A DNA stretch of 39,371 nt from Flavobacteriales bacterium. Its GTDB lineage: Bacteria > Bacteroidota > Bacteroidia > Flavobacteriales_D > Sanyastnellaceae. The notes beneath the pieces are model-generated. The model did not search any database. It was given only the letters and a program-made list of their open reading frames with translations, and was not told where the DNA came from. Every line of letters begins with the position of its first letter. Position 1 is the first letter of the stretch. The translations under genes and the position numbers were made by a program. This document shows, piece after piece, positions 25,956 to 35,223 of the stretch. The stretch covers positions 1 to 39,371 of the forward strand of contig JAPKCA010000009.1 of assembly GCA_028823145.1 (NCBI GenBank), in the 5' to 3' direction.

Positions 25956-25981
25956 CCCCTTCCATTTAGGGGGTATATTTG
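25956..25981 (+). promoter_or_regulatory. glnA-III promoter -7 box with inverted repeat in the spacer
   Basis: TATATTTG (25974-25981) is an exact TAnnTTTG match about 27 bases before the ATG. CCCCT (25956-25960) and AGGGG (25968-25972) form an inverted repeat ending one base before the box. The nearest TTTG upstream is 26 bases away, longer than the usual 19-21. A suboptimal -33 spacing with a palindrome in the spacer suggests an activator- or repressor-controlled promoter, which is inference. Confidence 0.6.
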
Positions 25982-26008
25982 CTGAATTATTGAAAAAATC
26001 ACTGAGTT

Positions 26009-28195
26009 ATGAGTATTTCTCGTCAAAAAGCCCTGCAAGATGTCTTGGAACGCACCCCGCGTATACGTGAACGTCCTGCGAACAAGATTTCACAGTACTA
26101 CGGAGAGAATGTATTCAGCCTCCATACGATGCGCGAGTATCTAACAGATGAGGCGTGTGATGGCATCTTGAATGCGATGGAGAACCATACGCCCATCAGC
26201 CGATCGATTGCAGATCAAGTGGCCTCCGCGATGAAGGAGTGGGCGATGTCAAGAGGAGCAACGCATTATACCCACTGGTTTCAGCCATTGACTGGAGCGA
26301 CGGCTGAGAAACACGATAGTTTCATAACGCCCACAGGAGATGGTCGAGCCATAGAGAAGTTTGATGGTTCATTGTTGGTGCAACAAGAACCGGATGCCAG
26401 TTCATTTCCCAGCGGTGGAATTCGAAACACCTTTGAGGCTCGTGGTTATACACTTTGGGATCCCACTTCCCAGGCATTTGTTTGGGACAATACACTTTGC
26501 ATTCCTACGATTTTTATCAGCTACACAGGATTTGCCCTCGATAATAAGATGCCCCTGCTCAAGGCGTTGGCTCGGGTTGACACGGCCGCAACCGATGTGT
26601 GTCAATATTTCGACAAGAATGTGACGAAGGTGGTGGCCACGTTGGGTTGGGAACAAGAATACTTTTTGGTTGACAAAGCGTTGCATGCAGCACGACCTGA
26701 CTTGCAGTTGACGGGTCGCTTGTTATTTGCGGCAACTCCTGCGAAAGGGCAACAATTGGATGACCATTACTTTGGAAGCATTCCTGCTCGGGCAACCGCA
26801 TTCATGAAAGAGTTTGAATTGGAATCACACAAGTTGGGAATTCCAGTGACTACCCGGCACAATGAGGTCGCTCCAAACCAATTTGAATGTGCGCCGGTCT
26901 ACGAAGAAGCAAATTTGGCCAACGACCACAATTTGCTTTTGATGGAAGTTATGGAGCAAGTGGCTCGTAAACATAATTTTCGTGTGTTGCTACATGAGAA
27001 ACCTTACCCGGGATTGAATGGGTCGGGCAAGCATAACAATTGGTCCTTGGGAACGAATACCAATGTAAACCTGCTCAAGCCGGGGAATACGCCGAAAACC
27101 AATTTGCGGTTTCTGACGTTTTTCGTAAACACCTTGGCGGCTTTGCACAAGCATGCAGATGTGGTTCGAGCCGCCATTGCAGCGATCGGAAACGACCACC
27201 GATTGGGAGCCAATGAGGCACCTCCAGCAATCATTAGTGCCTTCATTGGTTCGCAATTGTCAGACCTTTTGGATGATTTGGAGCGCAGCATCAAGGCGGG
27301 AAAGCTGACACCAGAAGACAAGACGGCATTGAAGTTGGAAATCGGACGCATTCCGGAAGTGCTTTTGGACAACACCGACCGAAACCGCACTTCACCGTTT
27401 GCCTTTACGGGGAACAAATTTGAGTTGCGTGCTGTGGGCAGCACAGCGAATTGCGCTGTTGCGATGATTGTTCTAAATACTATCGTTTCCGAGCAGCTGG
27501 AGGCGTTTAAGAAGGATGTCGATCACAGAATTGATCAGGGGGATAAAAAAGACGATGCGATTCTCAAAGAATTGCAACGCTTGATCACCCGAAGCAAGGC
27601 CATTCGATTCGAAGGGAATGGCTACTCCGATGAATGGGTGGTAGAAGCAAAAAAGCGGGGATTGTCCAACTTGAAAAACACCCCTGAAGCTCTGGAAGTG
27701 TTCAGTCGCAAGGAGGTGATTAAATTGTTCGAAAACCAACAAGTTTTAGCCAAAGAAGAATTGAGTGCTCGTGTCGAGGTCGAGTTGGAGAATTACATTT
27801 TGAAGAGTCAGATTGAATACCGAGTGCTTCTTGAGATGGCTCGCGGTACCATTCTGCCAACTGTTGTGAAATACCAAAACCAATTATTGACCAATGTTCA
27901 GGGATTGAAGGATGTCTTTGGGAAAGACGGTGACGCCCTATCTACTGCTCAAATGGAATTGCTAAAAACGGCTGGTCAATGGATGCAGAAATTGCATGTG
28001 GATGCAAACAAGTTAGAAGCGTTGCATGATAAAGCGGAGTCTGCAAAGACAGCATCGGCTAAAGCGAAACAGTACGCTGAAAAAGTTGTTCCCGGAATGA
28101 ATGAACTAGCGGATTGTTGTTCTGCATTGGAGTCATTGGTGGATGATGCCCTCTGGCCATTCCCGAAATTAGCCGAGTTGCTTTTCACAAAGTAA
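26009..28195 (+). CDS. glnN: Glutamine synthetase type III
   Basis: GSIII condenses glutamate and ammonia with ATP to form glutamine and is the usual form in Bacteroidota. The 728-residue length is diagnostic compared with about 470 for type I. The N-terminal GSIII-specific region begins ISQYYGENVFSLHTMREYL. The catalytic core has WFQPLTGATAEKHDSF, GWEQEYFLVD, TRHNEVAPNQFECAPVYEEA (about residue 285) and LLHEKPYPGLNGSGKHNNW. A long helical C-terminal extension follows. No adenylylation loop of the GSI type is seen. The gene stands alone with its own promoter and terminator, consistent with individual nitrogen control. The symbol glnN is used for GSIII in Bacteroides and cyanobacteria. Confidence 0.96.
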   Translation: MSISRQKALQDVLERTPRIRERPANKISQYYGENVFSLHTMREYLTDEACDGILNAMENHTPISRSIADQVASAMKEWAMSRGATHYTHWFQPLTGATAEKHDSFITPTGDGRAIEKFDGSLLVQQEPDASSFPSGGIRNTFEARGYTLWDPTSQAFVWDNTLCIPTIFISYTGFALDNKMPLLKALARVDTAATDVCQYFDKNVTKVVATLGWEQEYFLVDKALHAARPDLQLTGRLLFAATPAKGQQLDDHYFGSIPARATAFMKEFELESHKLGIPVTTRHNEVAPNQFECAPVYEEANLANDHNLLLMEVMEQVARKHNFRVLLHEKPYPGLNGSGKHNNWSLGTNTNVNLLKPGNTPKTNLRFLTFFVNTLAALHKHADVVRAAIAAIGNDHRLGANEAPPAIISAFIGSQLSDLLDDLERSIKAGKLTPEDKTALKLEIGRIPEVLLDNTDRNRTSPFAFTGNKFELRAVGSTANCAVAMIVLNTIVSEQLEAFKKDVDHRIDQGDKKDDAILKELQRLITRSKAIRFEGNGYSDEWVVEAKKRGLSNLKNTPEALEVFSRKEVIKLFENQQVLAKEELSARVEVELENYILKSQIEYRVLLEMARGTILPTVVKYQNQLLTNVQGLKDVFGKDGDALSTAQMELLKTAGQWMQKLHVDANKLEALHDKAESAKTASAKAKQYAEKVVPGMNELADCCSALESLVDDALWPFPKLAELLFTK

Positions 28196-28234
28196 TTCCA
28201 ACGGATAAAAGCCTCAGAATAGAGGAAAAAGAAC

Positions 28235-28275
28235 AGGAGCTGCATTGATTTTTCATTGTAGCTCCTCTTTTTTTT
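28235..28275 (+). terminator. Rho-independent terminator of glutamine synthetase
   Basis: AGGAGCT (28235-28241) pairs with AGCTCCT (28260-28266), the stem is extended inward by a G-T, a C-G and an A-T pair, and a run of eight T follows after one C. It begins 40 bases after the stop codon. Confidence 0.92.
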
Positions 28276-28363
28276 AGTTCGAATCTTGTGCTTTTTATGG
28301 GAGATGTTTCTTACTTCTAACCTGTGTGCCTTACATTCGGGAACTGATATAAAGCGCTACGAA

Positions 28364-30364
28364 ATGCACAACTACCTGCGAGCTTTTATGAATCGGATGG
28401 GAATGACCTGTCTGCTTTTCACCATGTCTTTGGGCGTCGCCTTTTCCCAGACAAATTTTTCTGCTGAAGCCGATGCGGCGTATGCCCGAGGAGGGTTCCA
28501 TACGGCAGCTCAGGAATACATCAAGGCTTACGCTAAGATTAAGGGAATTGATGAAAAGGGAAGAGTGGCATTCATGACGGGTGAATGCTTCCGTTTGATG
28601 CTCGACCCTGGAGCTGCAGAAGAGTGGTATGACAAGGCCATCGGTCTTCGATTCGGAGATGAGAACCCTATAGTTTATTTGAATTACGGTGAAATCATGT
28701 CATCTCAACAAGAGTTTGATGAGGCCATTGAATGGTATATGACGTACCAAGAAAATGGAGGGGACTCGGGAGTCGCTGAAAGCAAAATTGTAGCAGCGGA
28801 CAATGATGCACTCGACATGGATGAGCCACCAAGCCGTTATGCGGTAGAAAACATCTTGTTGCTCAATTCAGATTCATATGATTTTGGAGCAGGATTCTCT
28901 TCGAAGAAATCTGACCAGATTGTATTTTCCTCCTCCCGCGAGTCTTCCGCTGGATCAGGAGAAGACCCCGTTACAGGCCAAAGCTTTATGGATTTATTCC
29001 AATCGGAGCAAGACAAAAAAGACCGTTGGAGCACGCCTGAACCATTGAACAACACCGTCAACACCTCGTCCAACGAGGGAACGATGACCTTCGATAAGAA
29101 GTACAAAAGGATGTATTTCACTCGGTGTGTATCAGATGATAACAATTCATTCGCATGTGACGTGTACCGCGCTGATGCAATGGGCAATAAGTTTGGCCCC
29201 TCTGAAGTTGTTGAATTGATCAACCGAGATGAGAATGATAGCTCACAAGTTGGTCACCCAGCCTTCACGATTGACAATGATTACATGATGTTCGTGTCAG
29301 ATATGCCAGGAGGGTTTGGGGGCAAGGATATTTGGTACGTGAGTTATGATGAGAAGGAGGATTCTTTCGGGCCACCACAGAATATGGGTCCGAGCATCAA
29401 TACGATGGGGGATGAAATGTTCCCTTCGATGCGTTTTGATGGGACTTTGTTTTATTCTTCGACCACTCTTGGTGAAATGGGAGGGTTGGACATCGTTCGA
29501 GCGATGCCCACTGACAAACCCATGGAATTTGAACCAGCGGAGGCTATGCCTTATCCATTGAACAGTTCTTCCGATGATTTCGCATTGATTTTTGCTGATG
29601 ATGAAGATCGGGGCATCTTCACTTCGAGTCGTCCGGGTGGGAAAGGAAAGGATGACTTGTATTCCTTCCGTTTGCCGGATATGAATTATTGCTTCCGAGC
29701 CAATGTTTACGATTATGACACGGGAATGTCTTTGATGTCTTCTGTGGTCGTGAACAGTTCGAAGGGAGATTCTTGGTCGATGACAGCAGATGTAGATGGC
29801 TCAATTTCATTGTGCGATAAGGAAATCAAAGGATCAACGACGTATGGTGTGGATGTGCAGCTGGAAGGTTACATCGGAACCGGAGATCGTTTTTCGACCG
29901 TTGGATTGACCGAGAGTACCACCTTCGCGAGAGAGTATTTCTTGAAGGAAGTGGTGTTGAATGAGGAGTATTCCATGCCATTGGTGCTGTACCCGTTCAA
30001 TGAGGATGAATTGCTCATCAATGCAGAAGTGAATAGCTCTGACTCATTGAGCTATTTGCTGGATATCATGGAGCGAAATGAAACGTTTGTCATTCAGTTG
30101 GAATCGCATACCGATAGCCGTGGAGAAAATGGGTATAACAAAGAGTTGTCTCAACGCCGAGCTCAAACGTGTGTCAATTATTTGGTCAGCCGTGGAATCC
30201 CAAGAGATCGATTGGTCGCTGTTGGACATGGAGAAGACATGTTGCTGATTTCGGATACTGAAATCAATGGCATGAAGTCTGAAGAAGAGAAGGAAAGGGG
30301 TCACCAAGCCAATCGGAGAACGGTCTTCCGAATTCTTCGCTTTGATTACGGTTCAGCTAAGTGA
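28364..30364 (+). CDS. PorE-like protein: TPR, beta-propeller, CRD-like and OmpA peptidoglycan-binding domains
   Basis: The 666-residue protein has the same domain order and nearly the same length as Porphyromonas gingivalis PorE (PG1058), a T9SS component that links the machinery to peptidoglycan. After a signal peptide (MTCLLFTMSLGVAFSQ) come TPR-like helices (about residues 27-140), PD40/WD40-type beta-propeller blades (about 155-435: SDQIVFSSSRES, YMMFVSDMPGGFGGKDIW, RGIFTSSRPGG), a carboxypeptidase-regulatory-like sandwich (about 440-535), and an OmpA_C domain (IQLESHTDSRGENGYNKELSQRRAQ). ATG 28364 or 28388 could be the start; the track start at 28286 precedes the signal peptide too far. 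Unlike PorE it lacks a clear lipobox. Its stop overlaps purM (GTGA). A general OmpA-family envelope role is the alternative. Confidence 0.82.
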   Translation: MHNYLRAFMNRMGMTCLLFTMSLGVAFSQTNFSAEADAAYARGGFHTAAQEYIKAYAKIKGIDEKGRVAFMTGECFRLMLDPGAAEEWYDKAIGLRFGDENPIVYLNYGEIMSSQQEFDEAIEWYMTYQENGGDSGVAESKIVAADNDALDMDEPPSRYAVENILLLNSDSYDFGAGFSSKKSDQIVFSSSRESSAGSGEDPVTGQSFMDLFQSEQDKKDRWSTPEPLNNTVNTSSNEGTMTFDKKYKRMYFTRCVSDDNNSFACDVYRADAMGNKFGPSEVVELINRDENDSSQVGHPAFTIDNDYMMFVSDMPGGFGGKDIWYVSYDEKEDSFGPPQNMGPSINTMGDEMFPSMRFDGTLFYSSTTLGEMGGLDIVRAMPTDKPMEFEPAEAMPYPLNSSSDDFALIFADDEDRGIFTSSRPGGKGKDDLYSFRLPDMNYCFRANVYDYDTGMSLMSSVVVNSSKGDSWSMTADVDGSISLCDKEIKGSTTYGVDVQLEGYIGTGDRFSTVGLTESTTFAREYFLKEVVLNEEYSMPLVLYPFNEDELLINAEVNSSDSLSYLLDIMERNETFVIQLESHTDSRGENGYNKELSQRRAQTCVNYLVSRGIPRDRLVAVGHGEDMLLISDTEINGMKSEEEKERGHQANRRTVFRILRFDYGSAK

Positions 30365-31536
30365 TTGAACCGTCTCGATACGCATCAAGAGGAGTTTCTG
30401 CGGGTAAGGAAGAGGTTCACGCAGCTATTGCAGGTGTGGACAAAGGTCTCTTTCCGCAAGCGTTTTGCAAAATCATTCCGGATTACCTAACGGGAAGTCA
30501 AGACCATTGTGTGGTCATGCATGCAGACGGAGCTGGTACAAAATCAGCTTTGGCTTACATGTACTGGAAAGAAACCGGTGATTTGAGCGTGTGGAAGGGC
30601 ATAGCCCAGGATGCTCTGATCATGAACATCGATGATTTATTGTGCGTTGGTGCCACGGGACCTATTCTCGTTTCCAGCACCATCGGTCGTAACAAGCATT
30701 TGGTGACCGGAGAGGTCATCGCTGCGATTATTCAAGGAACAGAGTCGTTGCTTTCCGACTTGAGAGCTGAGGGCATTGACGTGCAGAGCACTGGTGGTGA
30801 AACTGCCGATGTCGGCGATTTGGTTCGAACCATCATTGTCGATTCGACGGTGGTTGCCCGAATGAAACGCTCCGATGTGATTGACAACGCCAACATTGCA
30901 GCGGGTCAAGTGATCGTAGGATTGGCCAGCGACGGTCAAGCACGATGGGAGTCGGAATACAATGGCGGGATGGGATCCAATGGATTGACTTCAGCGCGCC
31001 ATGATATGTTCCGGAAAGATTTGGCTCAACGGTATCCGGAAAGTGTAGACCCTGCAACGGATGCGAAATGGGTTTATACGGGACCGTTTGACTTGACCGA
31101 TGAAGTGTCGGACGTTCCCTTGAATGCTGGAAAATTGGTGCTTTCGCCAACACGGACTTATGCACCGTTGATTTCGAAAATTTTACCTAAATGGAGGCAC
31201 CGCATCAAGGGTATGGTTCATTGCTCTGGTGGCGCTCAAACGAAGGTGCTGCATTTCATAGAGGATATCCATGTCATCAAAGATGACTTGTTCCCTACAC
31301 CACCACTTTTTCGGATGATTCAGGAAGCTTCAGGCACTGAATGGTCTGAGATGTACACGGTGTTCAATATGGGGCATCGGATGGAGATTTATACCGACTC
31401 AGACGCTGCGGAGGCTATTGTAGCCATGGCAAAGGAAGCTGGCGTTGGTGCGAAAATCATCGGACGGTGTGAGCCTTGGCAAGGAAAACGTGTGACCGTA
31501 TCGGGAGAACATGGTACGTTTGAATATGGTGATTAG
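30361..31536 (+). CDS. purM: Phosphoribosylformylglycinamidine cyclo-ligase (AIR synthase)
   Basis: PurM uses ATP to close FGAM to aminoimidazole ribonucleotide in purine synthesis. The 391-residue protein is the longer Bacteroidota form, with [38 protein letters not shown], the metal and ATP site [38 protein letters not shown] and [24 protein letters not shown] 30361 is the natural start because family similarity begins right after it. It shares the GTGA overlap with the PorE-like gene, so its translation may depend on readthrough from that gene. It is followed by prfA after eight bases. Confidence 0.95.
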   Translation: MIEPSRYASRGVSAGKEEVHAAIAGVDKGLFPQAFCKIIPDYLTGSQDHCVVMHADGAGTKSALAYMYWKETGDLSVWKGIAQDALIMNIDDLLCVGATGPILVSSTIGRNKHLVTGEVIAAIIQGTESLLSDLRAEGIDVQSTGGETADVGDLVRTIIVDSTVVARMKRSDVIDNANIAAGQVIVGLASDGQARWESEYNGGMGSNGLTSARHDMFRKDLAQRYPESVDPATDAKWVYTGPFDLTDEVSDVPLNAGKLVLSPTRTYAPLISKILPKWRHRIKGMVHCSGGAQTKVLHFIEDIHVIKDDLFPTPPLFRMIQEASGTEWSEMYTVFNMGHRMEIYTDSDAAEAIVAMAKEAGVGAKIIGRCEPWQGKRVTVSGEHGTFEYGD

Positions 31537-31544
31537 CTGAAACA

Positions 31545-32627
31545 ATGAAACGAGAGGAGGAACTGATGATGAAGCTGGCCTCCATCACGGATCGTTACCG
31601 TGAAGTGGAGAAGTCGATTGGTGATTCGGATGTGGTTACAGACCCCGTCCGTTACCGCGATTTAATGCGCGAGTATAAGAGACTCAAATCCTTTGTTAAT
31701 CATCATCAAAAATTGATTTTGCTGGAGTCGGAACTGCAGCAAGCTGAAGAGTGGTTGGCTGGTGGGGATGAGGAATTTCGTGCAATGGCTAAGGAAGAGT
31801 ACCCAGCCATTGAAGAGCAATTGTCGGCTGGATATAAGGCAGCACGATTGATGTTGTTGCCACGCGATGAAGTTGATGGTCGCCCGGTCATGTTAGAACT
31901 TAGAGCGGGAACAGGAGGAGATGAAGCGGCGCTATTTACGGGAGATTTGTTCCGCATGTATCAGCGATTTGCTGAATCCAAAGGATGGCAGGTGAAGGTG
32001 GTGAATGCCAATGAAGGCTCTGCCGGAGGATTCAAAGAAATCATTGCACGAATCGAGGGCGAAGGAGTGTATGGCTTATTGAAATTTGAAAGTGGAGTGC
32101 ACCGCGTTCAACGCGTGCCTGACACCGAATCCCAAGGGCGCGTGCATACGAGTGCCGCAACCGTGGCGGTCATGCCAGTCGCAGAAGCCATCGACGTTGA
32201 TTTGGATTTAACAGATGTTCGACGGGATACATATCGAGCGAGCGGTGCAGGGGGGCAACACGTCAACAAAACCGAATCTGCAGTGCGTTTGACTCACTTG
32301 CCAACGGGGGTCGTGGTGGAGTGCCAAGATGGTCGCTCTCAGCACCAAAACTATGATCATGCCCTGGAAGTCTTGCGTTCCCGCCTTTATGAATTGGAGA
32401 GAGACAAGCAGCGAGCGGAACAAGCATTGAAGCGAAAAACGTTGGTCAGTACAGGTGATCGTTCCGCGAAAATCAGAACCTATAATTTCCCCCAAGGCAG
32501 GGTTACGGATCATCGAATCCATTACACAGCACATGCTCTTCCTGCGATATTGGGAGGGGATTTGGGAGGGGTTATTGAAGCGTTGCACCTAGCTGAACAA
32601 GCAGAACTTTTGGCCGCACAAACCTGA
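31545..32627 (+). CDS. prfA: Peptide chain release factor 1
   Basis: RF1 ends translation at UAA and UAG. The 360-residue protein has the GGQ motif in [22 protein letters not shown], and the PxT anticodon-like motif appears as PDT in [19 protein letters not shown]. This excludes RF2, which has SPF. The start is either ATG 31545, giving eight extra residues (MKREEELM), or ATG 31566. The second is preceded at five bases by AGGAGG, a perfect Shine-Dalgarno that is rare in this phylum, although those bases also encode Arg-Glu-Glu-Glu. E. coli RF1 aligns slightly better with the longer start. The gene sits between purM and pyrF in an operon. Confidence 0.97.
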   Translation: MKREEELMMKLASITDRYREVEKSIGDSDVVTDPVRYRDLMREYKRLKSFVNHHQKLILLESELQQAEEWLAGGDEEFRAMAKEEYPAIEEQLSAGYKAARLMLLPRDEVDGRPVMLELRAGTGGDEAALFTGDLFRMYQRFAESKGWQVKVVNANEGSAGGFKEIIARIEGEGVYGLLKFESGVHRVQRVPDTESQGRVHTSAATVAVMPVAEAIDVDLDLTDVRRDTYRASGAGGQHVNKTESAVRLTHLPTGVVVECQDGRSQHQNYDHALEVLRSRLYELERDKQRAEQALKRKTLVSTGDRSAKIRTYNFPQGRVTDHRIHYTAHALPAILGGDLGGVIEALHLAEQAELLAAQT

Positions 32628-32633
32628 ACGAGG

Positions 32634-33449
32634 ATGATTCAAAACCGTCAAAGACTCTATGAAGCAATCCTGGCGAAGCAGTCCTTTCTCTGCATCGGGC
32701 TAGATCCGGATGTCAATCAAATTCCTGCTTCCTGCGGGACTGGGGTAGGTGGGATGGAGCGCTTTTGCAAAGAAATCGTAGATGCGACACACGATGTGAC
32801 GGTAGCCTACAAACCCAATCTGGCCTTTTTTGAACAATACGGCGCGGCTGGTTGGGCGGCACTCGAGCGTATCGTAGCACATATTCCAAACGAATGCATG
32901 GTCATTGCAGATGCCAAACGAGGCGATATAGGAAATACGGCTAGCCGATATGCCCAGGCCCTTTTTGAGGGACTTGGTGCAGATGCGATCACTGTCACTC
33001 CATACATGGGGGAAGACTGTGTGCGGCCATTCACAGCTTTTGGCGCTGGTCGCTGGACCATTGTGCTTGCACTCACATCCAATGTGGGGGCTCAAGATTT
33101 TGAATTCTATGGTGATCCACCATTGTATGAGCGTGTTTTGGAAAAGGCCCAAGCGTGGGGAACGCCTGACAACATGATGTTCGTTGTCGGTGCTACACGA
33201 CCACACCACTTGGCCCGTGCTCGTGCATTGGCGCCAGAGCATTTTTTTCTGGTTCCAGGTGTCGGAGCCCAAGGGGGAACGTTGGAAGATGTCGTTAAAG
33301 CAGGTTGGAATCCACAATGTGGTTTATTGGTGAATTCTTCGCGTGGAATTCTTTATGCCAGCCCGGATTCCGACTTCGCTGAAAAAGCGAGAGAAGCTGC
33401 ATTGGAATTGCAGAATTCCATGGCGCATTGTTTGAAAGCGACTACATAG
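32634..33449 (+). CDS. pyrF: Orotidine 5'-phosphate decarboxylase
   Basis: PyrF decarboxylates OMP to UMP, the last step of pyrimidine synthesis. The 271-residue protein belongs to the longer type 2 group: FLCIGLDPDVNQIP, AYKPNLAFFEQYGAAGW, the catalytic DAKRGDIGNTASRYA (DxKxxDI), TVTPYMGEDCVRPF, and FLVPGVGAQGG with LLVNSSRGILYA at the phosphate site. The start follows the prfA stop by six bases. The antisense ORF of 205 codons across it is a shadow. A possible small ORF continues in the same frame after its TAG. Confidence 0.95.
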   Translation: MIQNRQRLYEAILAKQSFLCIGLDPDVNQIPASCGTGVGGMERFCKEIVDATHDVTVAYKPNLAFFEQYGAAGWAALERIVAHIPNECMVIADAKRGDIGNTASRYAQALFEGLGADAITVTPYMGEDCVRPFTAFGAGRWTIVLALTSNVGAQDFEFYGDPPLYERVLEKAQAWGTPDNMMFVVGATRPHHLARARALAPEHFFLVPGVGAQGGTLEDVVKAGWNPQCGLLVNSSRGILYASPDSDFAEKAREAALELQNSMAHCLKATT

Positions 33450-33461
33450 AAATACGTCTTG

Positions 33462-33602
33462 ATGCGCACTTCAGGTGACTTGGTGATCAATTCGTCAGCG
33501 GTTACCATGTTGGATGAATCGGTCAAGTTGTTTGTCTTGGGAACAGCCAATCAGATACGCCGGTTGAATGAATTCCTTGGAATACAAAGTCCGAACCTCT
33601 GA
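33462..33602 (+). CDS. Possible small ORF of 46 residues downstream of pyrF
   Basis: Between pyrF and the symporter is a 214-base gap. It contains an ATG-started frame ([14 protein letters not shown] to FLGIQSPNL) that is too short for the ORF track. Codon use resembles the neighbours (leucine mostly TTG, with GAA, GTC and GGA). It lies in the same frame as pyrF, twelve bases after the pyrF TAG. No Shine-Dalgarno or promoter is visible and no family is recognised. It could be a real microprotein, the remains of a longer gene, or chance. Apart from this the gap holds only an imperfect -7 look-alike (TATCTTGG). Confidence 0.3.
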   Translation: MRTSGDLVINSSAVTMLDESVKLFVLGTANQIRRLNEFLGIQSPNL

Positions 33603-33663
33603 AGGGCTTTCCATCCCTGTGGCTTTTGTATCTTGGACCATTCGAGATTTAAAACCACGATTC

Positions 33664-35205
33664 ATGCAACGACTACTTTCTCTTTTCCTGGGCTTTCTAG
33701 CCCTGAATATTCCGTCAATGGCCTCAGCGGCATCCATTGATGATCGGATCAATGAGGTGATGGAACCCATCACCAATGCAATTATGCAGGTGATTTTCTT
33801 CACGGTCCCGTTGGGTGAAATGGATGTTCCTTTTGTTTTGATCTGGTTGTTGGCGGGAGCTGTTTTCTTCACCTTTTATTACCGATTCATTAACATCCGG
33901 GCATTCGGACATGCGTTTGACGTAGTTCGAGGTAAATACGATAATCCGGAGCATCCGGGAGAGGTTAGTCATTTCCAAGCACTAACAGCCGCTTTAAGCG
34001 GAACGGTGGGAGTTGGAAATATTGCGGGTGTAGCCTTTGCCGTTTCCTTGGGGGGGCCGGGTGCTACATTTTGGATGATTGTAGCTGGATTGCTGGGAAT
34101 GAGTTCAAAATTTGTGGAGTGTACGTTGGGGACGAAGTACCGTATGAACAATGCGGATGGTTCAGTCTCAGGTGGCCCGATGTATTACTTACGTGATGGT
34201 TTAGCCAAGCAGGGAAAAAAGGGGTTGGGAAAAGTTTTGGCAGTCATTTTTGCCATAGCGTGCATCGGAGGAAGCTTTGGCGGAGGCAACATGGTTCAAA
34301 TCAACCAGGCAACCAAGCAACTCATCGAAGTCACGGGAGGGGAAAATTCTTTCCTTTTTGGTCAAAGCTGGATCTTCGGTCTGCTTATGGCGGTTCTTGT
34401 GGCGCTCATTATTATTGGTGGAATCAAGAGTATCGCTCGGGTGACTGATAAGGTGGTTCCTTTGATGGTGGGGGTATATGTCCTGGGTGCATTGGTGGTT
34501 ATTTTCGGCAACATCACTGAAGTGCCTGCCGCTTTTGCGTTGATATTCAAAAGTGCGTTTACATCGGACGCTGCGTATGGCGGGATAGTTGGGGTGCTGA
34601 TTGTAGGATTCCAGCGTGCGGCATTTTCCAATGAAGCAGGGATTGGTTCCGCATCGATTGCTCACTCCGCCGCGAAGACGGATGAGCCGGTGAGCGAAGG
34701 CATTGTTGCGCTATTGGAGCCCTTCATTGATACCGTTGTGATTTGTACCATGACCGCATTGGTGATTGTTATTTCTGGCTATGGCGCCATGGATCAAGGC
34801 CAAGTGTTGGGGCTTGCTAAATCGGGAGATTTGCAGGCCATTGAATTAACATCCAGTGCATTTTCTCAGACCATGAGTTGGTTCCCAGTGGTGCTCTCTT
34901 TTGCTGTGATTTTGTTTGCGTTGTCAACCATGATCAGCTGGAGCTATTATGGGTTGAAAGCATGGACATATCTTTTTGGTGAGTCACGATCGGTTGAGCT
35001 ATCGTACAAAGCTATTTTCTGCATGTTTGTTGTCGTGGGCTCAGCAATTTCTGCGAAAAGCGTCTTTGATTTTGGTGATGCCATGATTTTTGCCATGTGT
35101 TTCCCAAATGTTCTCGGACTGTATTTCTTGGCTCCTGAAATCCGGGATGATGTGAAAGACTATTTCAAGCGAATTAAATCAGGTGAAATCAAACGATACG
35201 ACTAA
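33664..35205 (+). CDS. Alanine/glycine:cation symporter (AGCS family)
   Basis: This 513-residue inner-membrane protein couples sodium or proton entry to uptake of alanine, glycine or related amino acids. Family signatures are [57 protein letters not shown], and [20 protein letters not shown] (the AGCS substrate-binding stretch). About eleven hydrophobic spans are visible. I chose ATG 33664, which gives an N-terminal hydrophobic stretch with a signal-peptide-like MASAA end, as in several Bacteroidota members; the track start at 33568 adds 32 unrelated residues. The specific substrate and ion cannot be told from the sequence. Confidence 0.94.
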   Translation: MQRLLSLFLGFLALNIPSMASAASIDDRINEVMEPITNAIMQVIFFTVPLGEMDVPFVLIWLLAGAVFFTFYYRFINIRAFGHAFDVVRGKYDNPEHPGEVSHFQALTAALSGTVGVGNIAGVAFAVSLGGPGATFWMIVAGLLGMSSKFVECTLGTKYRMNNADGSVSGGPMYYLRDGLAKQGKKGLGKVLAVIFAIACIGGSFGGGNMVQINQATKQLIEVTGGENSFLFGQSWIFGLLMAVLVALIIIGGIKSIARVTDKVVPLMVGVYVLGALVVIFGNITEVPAAFALIFKSAFTSDAAYGGIVGVLIVGFQRAAFSNEAGIGSASIAHSAAKTDEPVSEGIVALLEPFIDTVVICTMTALVIVISGYGAMDQGQVLGLAKSGDLQAIELTSSAFSQTMSWFPVVLSFAVILFALSTMISWSYYGLKAWTYLFGESRSVELSYKAIFCMFVVVGSAISAKSVFDFGDAMIFAMCFPNVLGLYFLAPEIRDDVKDYFKRIKSGEIKRYD

Positions 35206-35223
35206 AACAGGATTCACACGAAG

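Noticed and set aside
32700-33317. Minus-strand ORF of 205 codons opposite pyrF
   Set aside because: It is fully antisense to an unambiguous OMP decarboxylase and shows no family motif.
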